From NCBI GenBank assembly GCA_010279815.1, contig QEOQ01000503.1, positions 244,260 to 308,259 of the forward strand: a DNA stretch of 64,000 nt, read 5' to 3'. Position 1 is the first letter of the stretch. Each line of letters starts with the position of its first letter. The position numbers and the translations under genes are program-made. The DNA is from Brachionus plicatilis. Its lineage: Eukaryota; Rotifera; Eurotatoria; Ploima; Brachionidae. This document shows, one piece after another, positions 57,213-64,000 of this stretch. Below the pieces are notes generated by a model that had not been told where the DNA came from, searched no databases, and saw nothing but the letters and a program-made list of their open reading frames with translations.

Positions 57213-58404
57213 GGTAAATGTTTACAAGGTAGATTTCAATGCATTGAAAATCCGATTGTTACTGTTTTAAAATTTTTGCTTTTTTGTTTTAAAAAAATTT
57301 TAAGATAATTTTTAGGTTATTGCGAATTTTAAATACAAATTGAAAAAATAAAATATTCTTCATTTTTTGTTAATTAAAATTAAAGTTAAAAAATAATTAA
57401 AATGTGAATTAAAATATTAAAATATGAATTTAAAAAATTCTGCAACCAAGTGCAACAAAGTTTGTTGCTTATTTTAAAAATCATTTTGCGTAAAATAATT
57501 TTTCATTTGCTTTTTTTATTTAATCAAATCAAAAATCTATTTAAGTCTTAATAATGCTTTATTTTTTGTCTTGTTTAACCAGATTAGAATATTTGAATGT
57601 ATTAGAAAATCATCAAAAAAAAAATTTAGTAATAAAATATTATTTAGAATCGGAATTTTTAGCTAAAATCGAACAAAACGCTTGTAATTAAACATGAGAT
57701 AACCAGGCATTGTGAATTATAGAACAAAGAACATAAACAAAAATCTAAAAATCAAATAAATTTTATACTATGAGTATAAAAATTATTTTGAAAAATGTAT
57801 TAGCTGATACAAATTTTTAATTTAGTCTTTACAATAATACTTCAATTTAATATTGATGATTTTCTAATACATTCCAATATTAGAAAAAAAAATAACTAAT
57901 TTTTTTTTCACTCTTAAACCATTTTAGTCACTACACTAAAATAGGATAATTATGGTTCTATTTTATCTTTGTATTGATTAAATTTAAGTTTTTAAATTTA
58001 GGTTAATTTAGGTGGAAAATAATGAGGGCTGTTCCGAACGGCTTGCGCGTTCTTTTCTGTCCCGTGTTTTAAAGTCATGTGAGGAAAATAAAAAAAAGAT
58101 ATTAAAAAAACTAAATAAAAATATGATTCATTTTTCTTTAATTTTAGCTTTTTTTCAATACTTTTATTTTGCACTTTTTTTTGTCCCTAGTCATCATCTT
58201 TGATTCGTTCCAAATATTGTTTTTTTCTCTCATTTTCTAGTATTGTTTTATACTTTGATCATTTTCGGAAAATAGCTAAAAAGGCTTTTGAATTATTCAA
58301 TAATTTGATAAATCACTTATATTTTCATTAATAGTGATTAATGATTCACCTTATTCTGTAATAAAATTTTAAACAAATTTCGCTTTATTTATTAAAGTGT
58401 AATT
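57213..58404. other. Intergenic; one arm of the GGTTACTGTG family
   Basis: 57318-57470 resembles one arm of the element at 46557-46911 (ATACAAATTGAAAAAAT, GCAACAAAGTTTGTTGC). An inverted pair TGTATTAGAAAATCATCAA / TTGATGATTTTCTAATACA occurs at 57598-57616 and 57853-57871. The remainder is AT-rich with no exon. Confidence 0.45.
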
Positions 58405-58420
58405 GGCCTTGAAAAAGGCC
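58405..58420 (-). terminator. Histone 3' stem-loop (H2B)
   Basis: Read on the minus strand, GGCCTTTTTCAAGGCC, 38 bp after the H2B stop. It forms a 6-bp stem with a 4-nt loop (UUUC) and fits the stem-loop consensus bound by SLBP in replication-dependent histone mRNAs. Confidence 0.92.
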
Positions 58421-58457
58421 GCGGGTTTAAATTTAAAAAATATGAATTGAATTCTTT

Positions 58458-58826
58458 TTATTTTGAACTGGTGTATTTGGTAACAGCTTTTGTGCCTTCG
58501 CTTACTGCATGCTTGGCTAATTCACCAGGCAAAAGAAGACGAACAGAAGTTTGAATTTCACGACTCGAGATTGTTGAGCGGCCATTGTGAGTCGAAAGTT
58601 TGGATGCTTCAGAAGCTATTCTTTCAAAAATGTCATTGACAAACGAATTCATTATGCTCATGGCTTTGCTTGACACACCAGTATCAGGATGAACTTGCTT
58701 CAGTACTTTGTAAATGTACACTGAGTAGGATTCCTTCCTTTTCTTTCTTCGCTTGCCTTCTCCTTTCGCTCCTTTAACAGGTTTTACGGCTTTTTTGGCT
58801 CCTTTGCTTGGCGTTTTTGGTGGCAT
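58458..58826 (-). CDS. H2B: Histone H2B
   Basis: 122 residues from [12 protein letters not shown]. An in-frame ATG lies 54 bp upstream at 58880, but its 18 extra residues do not resemble H2B, so the inner ATG is chosen. A basic tail ([14 protein letters not shown]) is followed by the histone fold: [38 protein letters not shown], the [18 protein letters not shown] helix and the C-terminal [20 protein letters not shown]. It pairs with H2A in nucleosomes. It is divergent from H2A with 377 bp between start codons, so the promoter is shared. The stem-loop downstream and lack of introns mark it as S-phase regulated. Confidence 0.98.
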   Translation of the reverse strand: MPPKTPSKGAKKAVKPVKGAKGEGKRRKKRKESYSVYIYKVLKQVHPDTGVSSKAMSIMNSFVNDIFERIASEASKLSTHNGRSTISSREIQTSVRLLLPGELAKHAVSEGTKAVTKYTSSK

Positions 58827-59203
58827 CTCTTCTAATGTTGAAATAATTAATTTTAAGTTTTCCTTGCCGTAAAATTGCATTGATATTTAATTAAAAAGTT
58901 TGAAAAGTAATATTATGAACAAAAAAAGAGTCAAAAGTTGAAGGTTGTAAATAAATTTGTAAGAATAAATAAAAATTTGACCGGAAATAATTTTTCCATA
59001 CAATCTAACAATTAAATGCCATTTATTGGTTAAATTTAATTTATTTGACCTCTAATTTTTTACAAATTAAGTTTAGACTAAAATATTGGCTGTGAATAAA
59101 TTTCTAATATAATTTTATAATATAAATAGATCTACATTTTTGACGAGGGATAAACTCAACAAATTTAAACTAAAACAATCTACCAAGCAATCAAAGAAGC
59201 AAA
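58827..59203. promoter_or_regulatory. Shared divergent H2B/H2A promoter region
   Basis: 377 bp between the two start codons. On the H2A side TATAAATA is at 59121-59128, 76 bp before the ATG, and ATTGG (an inverted CCAAT box) is at 59026-59030. On the H2B side no strong TATA box is visible; TTAATTAAATATC about 60 bp above its ATG may serve. Confidence 0.6.
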
Positions 59204-59593
59204 ATGTCAGGACGAGGCAAAGGAGGAAAAGTAAGAGCCAAGGGCAAAACAAGGTCGTCGAGAGCTGGCCTTCAATTTCCAGTAGGTCGTATTCACAGAC
59301 TGTTGAGAAAAGGTCATTATGCCGAAAGAGTTGGCGCCGGTGCGCCAGTCTACTTGGCTGCTGTTCTAGAATACTTGAGTGCTGAAATTCTTGAATTAGC
59401 CGGAAATGCTGCTAGAGACAACAAAAAAACAAGGATCATACCGCGTCACTTACAGTTGGCCATTCGAAATGACGAAGAATTGAACAAGTTGTTGTCTGGT
59501 GTAACAATAGCCCAAGGAGGTGTATTGCCAAATATTCAATCAATTTTGTTACCAAAGAAAGCTGAAGAAGGTCCGAGTTCCAAAGCGGAATAA
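59204..59593 (+). CDS. H2A: Histone H2A
   Basis: 129 residues, no intron. It starts [20 protein letters not shown], then [75 protein letters not shown] and [15 protein letters not shown]. The C-terminus EEGPSSKAE is not SQ-type (H2A.X) nor H2A.Z, so this is canonical H2A. A GGCC...GGCC stem-loop follows the stop by 29 bp. Confidence 0.98.
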   Translation: MSGRGKGGKVRAKGKTRSSRAGLQFPVGRIHRLLRKGHYAERVGAGAPVYLAAVLEYLSAEILELAGNAARDNKKTRIIPRHLQLAIRNDEELNKLLSGVTIAQGGVLPNIQSILLPKKAEEGPSSKAE

Positions 59594-59621
59594 ACTTCAA
59601 ACAATTTACTTTAAACCCACC

Positions 59622-59637
59622 GGCCTTTTTCAAGGCC
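59622..59637 (+). terminator. Histone 3' stem-loop (H2A)
   Basis: GGCCTTTTTCAAGGCC, identical to the H2B stem-loop, 29 bp after the H2A stop. Purine-rich AATCAAAGCAAA about 15 bp downstream could be the U7 target. Confidence 0.92.
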
Positions 59638-59742
59638 AACCAAAAATTTAGTAATCAAAGCAAATCTAAATTTTTTTTAGCCTTTAGGCAAATTTATTTT
59701 TTCTTAATTTTCTCAATTTGAAATTGTAAAGTCTTGAATTTT

Positions 59743-59775
59743 GTCTTAGGGGATTTAAGCCAATAAATAAATAAA
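59743..59775 (+). mobile_element. 3' end of a retroposon with AATAAA-repeat tail
   Basis: GGGGATTTAAGCCAATAAATAAATAAA resembles the ending at 9638-9682. Only the 3' terminus is recognisable. Confidence 0.4.
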
Positions 59776-60484
59776 ACAATTCAATTTTTCTTAAGAGTTT
59801 ATTTAATGAAAACCGAAATTTGAACAACAATGTGTGGTTTAAATACTTGCGTTTAAGCTGCAGCAAGCTCAAAGCATTCAAATATTTTGAAGAGAGGAGT
59901 CAAGACCAGGTCTTAACATACTTTCCACTTAAAAATTAAGAAACGATTAGCCTCTGAATCAATTATTGCGAGGAACGAGCCAAGTCGAGACGAGCTTAAT
60001 AACCAAACAAGACCGTTCGGTTTTGGACTGAATCAATTTGATTTGAGGGGAAAGTAAGCAGAACTATTGGATAAGATTCGAATTGATTCGCGAAAAAACT
60101 AACATCTATTGGATAAAAATCCAATTACAGCACATACGAAAATATCTTTTAACGTTTCGTTACTCGCATATCAAAAGCTCTGCTTCACTATCTTTTATCT
60201 AATATTTAGCCATGAAATTAAAAAAAAAGTTAGCTAATGTTTATTTATTTCAATAGTTCTTCTGGATATTCATATCCTCTTTTTCTTTAAGGTTCTTCTG
60301 AGAAAAATCTCCTTAAACTTTTTTTGTTTCTTTATCCTCTGTTTTGATTGTGTGAGGATTGTTTGGATTTTATCATAAAGTTTGAGTGCGTTTCTCTTAA
60401 AATGCTTCTGATTGAAAATCTTCTTGGCGTGTTAGTTAGTAGAGAAGAGAAAAGAGAATAATAAATTGGAAATAAAAAATAATT

Positions 60485-60819
60485 AACACTTGGATACTTA
60501 AAAAATTGTTTCGGTCACAAAAACGCTATGATAACAAGCCTTTCGAAAGAATACGTTGATATCTTTGTTGAAAGCTCAAGAATACCTGACTTTAGAACTC
60601 CCTTGTCAATTGTCTCAAAGAATTTGCAGCAGTGGATAGTTCAAAGCTTGTAACTTTTCTAAAATGTATTTGTAATTTGTTCTTTTTGAAATTATTGAAA
60701 CTCTAACAATATTTAAAAATTCTTCCAACAATGGTGAAAAGAGTTTAATTACTTAAAGCCATTTAAAAATTTTATTAAATAAACTATAAAAAAAAAAAAA
60801 AAAAAAAAAAACACTTGGA
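60485..60819 (+). pseudogene. Processed retrocopy: 3' part of an mRNA with poly-A tail
   Basis: A poly-A run of about 23 at 60788-60810 is preceded by AATAAA. The insert is flanked by AACACTTGGA (60485-60494, 60810-60819), a 10-bp target duplication. Upstream of a 150-nt 3' UTR-like stretch is an open frame ending in TAA. It encodes about 46 residues with normal composition (GHKNAMITSLSKEYVDIF, ESSRIPDFRTPLSIVS, NLQQWIVQSL). So a 5'-truncated mRNA was reverse transcribed and inserted. The parent gene is not in the window and was not recognised. Confidence 0.75.
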
Positions 60820-61240
60820 AATTAAAGTTTAGAACCAATTGAATTACTTTTGTCTTTGGTCAATATACACTGTTTTTATAAGCAATTTAGCTTTTAGTGA
60901 TCTATTGATTGAATCGTGCTATGAATGTAACAATTCTTGACTAACTTACTCTATAAAATAATATTCTATCTAAATTGAATTTTGTATGTTAAATAATCTT
61001 ATTCATTTTTATTTATATAACAAACTGAATTTTTAACTTAATTGTAGAAAATTAAATTAAAATTTTTTTCTTAAATTTTTCTACCCATTTTTTACATAAT
61101 TTTAAAATTCAATTGTCTATAGGACTTAAATCTGCCAAAATTAAATTAAAAGTTGACTTTAATTTTTGAAAGAAATTTTTACTAAATTTGGAAATTTTTT
61201 CAAACTATTCTTTAAAAGCTAACGTGAGCGAGTGAGCGAT

Positions 61241-61588
61241 GGGGCTGTAAAGTTCGTTTCAATTCGATCTTTTCAATTCAGAAAATCTTAAATAACTTTT
61301 TTACTAAAAGGAATAATTTAGTTCTATAAAATGCTTAATTATAAGCAAATTTGCTTAATGCAATAAAATAGGTTTGCAAAATACTCTGCCATTTTCTGCA
61401 CGCCATTAAAAAGTTTTCCAATCAACTGTGCAAGGATATTGCAAAGTTTTTGCAAATATATATTTTCGGATTAAGCAAAGTTGCTTAAACATTAAGCATT
61501 TTACAGAACTAAATTATTCTTTAAAGTAAAAAAGTGGTTCAAATTTTTCTGAATTGAAGCGATCGAATTGAAAGAACTTCACGACTCC
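61241..61588. mobile_element. MULE-like MITE, copy 3, with 9-bp target duplication
   Basis: The ends GGGGCTGTAAAGTTCG and GAACTTCACGACTCC fit the family at 23157 and 29342, with long inverted arms (TTCAATTCAGAAAATCTT, AATAATTTAGTTCTATAAAA). The flanks are GTGAGCGAT on both sides (61232-61240, 61589-61597). A 9-bp duplication plus long inverted ends is typical of Mutator-like elements. Non-coding. Confidence 0.82.
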
Positions 61589-63782
61589 GTGAGCGATACA
61601 TCTAATTTCAGGTAACTTCTATCATTAAAAGCACCATGTCACTATACAAAATCAAATTTAATTGTTTAGTAAATAATTTAATTTTCAGTTTTTCACAACT
61701 ATATTTAATAAATACTTTTCAGTTTTTTAATGGTTGTATTGGAGTAAAAATCTTCGCCATGTTATAAGATTTATAAACGAGGTTGGGAGGAGTTTCTGTG
61801 TTTTATTGTCGAATTATTTAAAATTAATTTATTGCTTAGTAGTTAATTAATTAAAAAAAGTGCAAATTTAATTTGATTAATTTTTGAAATTTTTTTATCA
61901 AAAAAGCGCACAATATTAAGGGTAATATAAATTAAATTGATATTATAGCGTATGAGTAAACTTAAAGAAACGATCTTAGAAAAAACTCAATAATTTCTTT
62001 CCAGCTCTAAAATAGTCAATTGCTTACCAAATTTATTCTTGATACTATTGATGAAAAATGCAAAAACTTGCCTACTCCAAATGGTACCCTTTAAAGTTCT
62101 CTTATCAAATAATTTTCAATATTCTATGAGCCATTAATTTATAGCTTAATTATTCCATTCTCGCGTGACCTCAAATTTACTCGCATTTTAACTTAACTAA
62201 CTTATTCTAACATTAAAAATATTAGCAAGTAATCAATAATAAATTCTCAAGCACTTTGGTAAGCATATTATTTAAACTGATAAACAAAAAAAATTTAAGC
62301 AACTTAAAAAAAAAATTGGAATTAAAATTGTCTAAACTTTTTAAGATGGGAAATAATCCACTCTCAAGCAGGATTTTTTTTTGAAATAAAAATAAATAAT
62401 TTATTAACAAAAATTTGAGATTAATTTCAACTTTGGTCACAAATAAATAAGGGTTCCCAACTATCTATAAAAAATACTTTTCAGTTTTTTAATGATTGTT
62501 TTGGAGCAAATTATAGTATTTTTAATTTTTAAAAAAATTAAAAATAAGGTTATTTATTCCAAACTTGAATAAATAACTTTTGTATTCTTTTTTTATGTAA
62601 TTACTGTTTAAAAGTAATTTACGCAAACAATTTAACTTGGCATGATGTTAAAGACAATAAACGAAAAATATGGATCAAATGCTCAAACCTCTTCGATGTT
62701 TTCACCTCAATAAAGAAGGATTCGTTTTATTGATTTGTCGTTTGTTATTGTACATCTCTAAATATACAAATTCACAGTCTCTTTTGAATTTGGTTCTACG
62801 AAGCAAATTAACACTACACTGAGTTATTCCCCACCACTTTAAAAGCCTAGAATTTAAACCCGTGAATAATTATTATTTATTTTAAACTAAACACTCGTAT
62901 ATATATATTTATTTTTTTTTTTTAATAATTTTCAAAAGCAGACAACATCTCAATGCCATGTCAAAAAACCTCAATTGTAAAATCAAGTATCTGTAAAATA
63001 TATTTTAAAATCTCAAAGCTGGGGAGGTACGGACTCCGTGACTTGTTCCTCATATAAAATAAAAAAAAGACGAGTGATTAGGACCCACAAAGCTGATTAA
63101 TTGAAAAATTACAGAAAATTGGAATGATTTAAAACAATATTAGATTAATAAAAAATCAGATTTATTTAAAAGTAAACTATTCATACAAAATTTGAAAAGA
63201 TAATGTTAGCAATGTATTAAGTTAAGCTTTTGTGTTGAAAAGAATTTATCTTTCTTTTCCAATTTCAAATGCAAAAGCAGAACACTTTTTCTGTTTTAAG
63301 AAGGATTAAATTTTTAAAAATATTTATATCCGTTTAAAATTAATAAGTAATTATTAAATTGTATGTTTTTTTTTAAAACATAAATGTTATAATTTTCTTC
63401 ATTTTTTTTAATTATTCCAAAAATTGTTTGCTTTGCTTTATCATTGCTGTATTTACCATCTTGGATGCAAGATTATATGCTTTTATCTCATTTTTAATCA
63501 GGTTGTCTGTGCTGACAGCCTTAGACAAATGTCTTTCAGTTAAATACAGCATCTTTTTATTATTGAAACAATTTCAACGAGCATGTACAGAAAAGTTGAC
63601 GACTCGTCTCTAGATCTGTTAAAATCATATCAAAAAGCCTTTTCTTAGGATTGTTTCCAAGATTTTCTGGTTCAACTTTGTCATCATTAGAGGTGCAAAA
63701 TGGATATATTCAATTATAAATCTGATTAGTCCATTTAAAGTTGCTATTTTTATTCTGCTATAACAAGTGTCTTTGGCAAAGA
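61589..63782. other. Intergenic, nothing certain seen
   Basis: AT-rich. TACTTTTCAGTTTTTTAATG occurs twice (61715 and 62475), hinting at a duplicated 45-bp segment. Several frames of 60-70 codons are open but low-complexity. No conserved domain was recognised. Confidence 0.4.
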
Positions 63783-63920
63783 AAGAAATATAAAATTTTC
63801 TTTCTTTTTTTTTAAAATAGGGACTGAAAAGAAGGTCGAAACGACCGTTCGGAGCAGTCCTGGGTTAAACCCAAAAATATATTTTTTAATAAAAATAATA
63901 AATAAAAGTGTCTTTGGCAC
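63769..63920 (+). mobile_element. Short retroposon (SINE-like) with 14-bp target duplication
   Basis: AAGTGTCTTTGGCA at 63769-63782 and again at 63907-63920 flanks a 124-bp insert. The insert holds CGAAACGACCGTTCGGAGCAG, a hairpin, then CCTGGGTTAAACCC and a CAAAAATATATTTT stretch with an AATAAAAATAATAAATAA tail. The same order of blocks is at 14565-14640. It is either a SINE or a heavily 5'-truncated LINE. The LINE 3' fragment at 47040-47480 ends in related sequence. Confidence 0.75.
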
Positions 63921-64000
63921 ACTGCTACAGGCTGCCAAGTTTTTATCACCTATTGATTTGATAGAGTTTAGACTAGACGGAAGAATTAATCATTTCGATT

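Noticed and set aside
58827..58880. Upstream ATG extending H2B by 18 residues
   Set aside because: The extension [12 protein letters not shown] does not match any H2B tail. The inner ATG gives the standard MPPK start.
59140..59385. Plus-strand ORF overlapping H2A
   Set aside because: Out of frame with histone H2A, which is unmistakable in the adjacent frame.
63428..64000. Possible protein-like frames near the right edge
   Set aside because: Short peptides in different frames on both strands could be a LINE C-terminus or an exon, but no motif was convincing. The sequence ends before it can be judged.

Overview
The window is AT-rich (by eye about 75-80% A+T outside exons) metazoan nuclear DNA. 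Evidence for this is spliced genes with GT/AG introns, replication-type histones H2A and H2B with 3' stem-loops, and an XPC gene, a La gene, a formin, an SLC6 transporter and a polycystin-1/REJ-type receptor. Tiny introns (44-59 bp), the tandem polycystin modules and the mix of transposons would fit a rotifer such as Brachionus. That assignment is inference and cannot be settled here.

Layout, left to right. 1-14231 (-): the 5' part of a polycystin-1-like gene, eleven phase-consistent exons covering about 1890 residues: signal peptide, six tandem PKD-like composite modules and the start of a REJ domain; the membrane part lies beyond the left edge. 16331-17295 (-): a secreted PAN + LamG-like protein. 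17600-19215 (-): a CR1-like LINE interrupted by a second, 5'-truncated LINE. 19686-21541 (-): an SLC6 transporter with a His-rich N-terminus. 23162-24288: a mosaic of mobile-element fragments. 24432-28483 (-): a formin of the FMN/cappuccino type (coiled coil, FH1, FH2); an exon at 34396-35283 may be an upstream part. 28484-34390: element-rich DNA including a piggyBac-type element. 35298-35757 is an assembly gap. 38288-39385 (-): La. 42231-42656 (-): a Ly6-like secreted protein. 44266-44949 (+): a mucin-like single-pass membrane protein. 47555-49312 (-): a papain-family protease of the 26/29-kDa type. 50711-56409 (-): XPC. 58458-59593: divergent H2B/H2A pair. 59638-64000: intergenic DNA with a MULE-like element, a processed retrocopy and a short retroposon.

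The host genes show no shared pathway; apart from the H2A/H2B pair they look independent. The rest of the window is a dense record of mobile DNA: a Ty3/gypsy element with identical LTRs inside a polycystin intron, two hAT-type MITEs with perfect 8-bp target duplications, MULE-like MITEs, several foldback families and LINE debris. Host introns fall into two classes: 44-59 bp, or over 900 bp. Most of the long ones carry a recognisable element.
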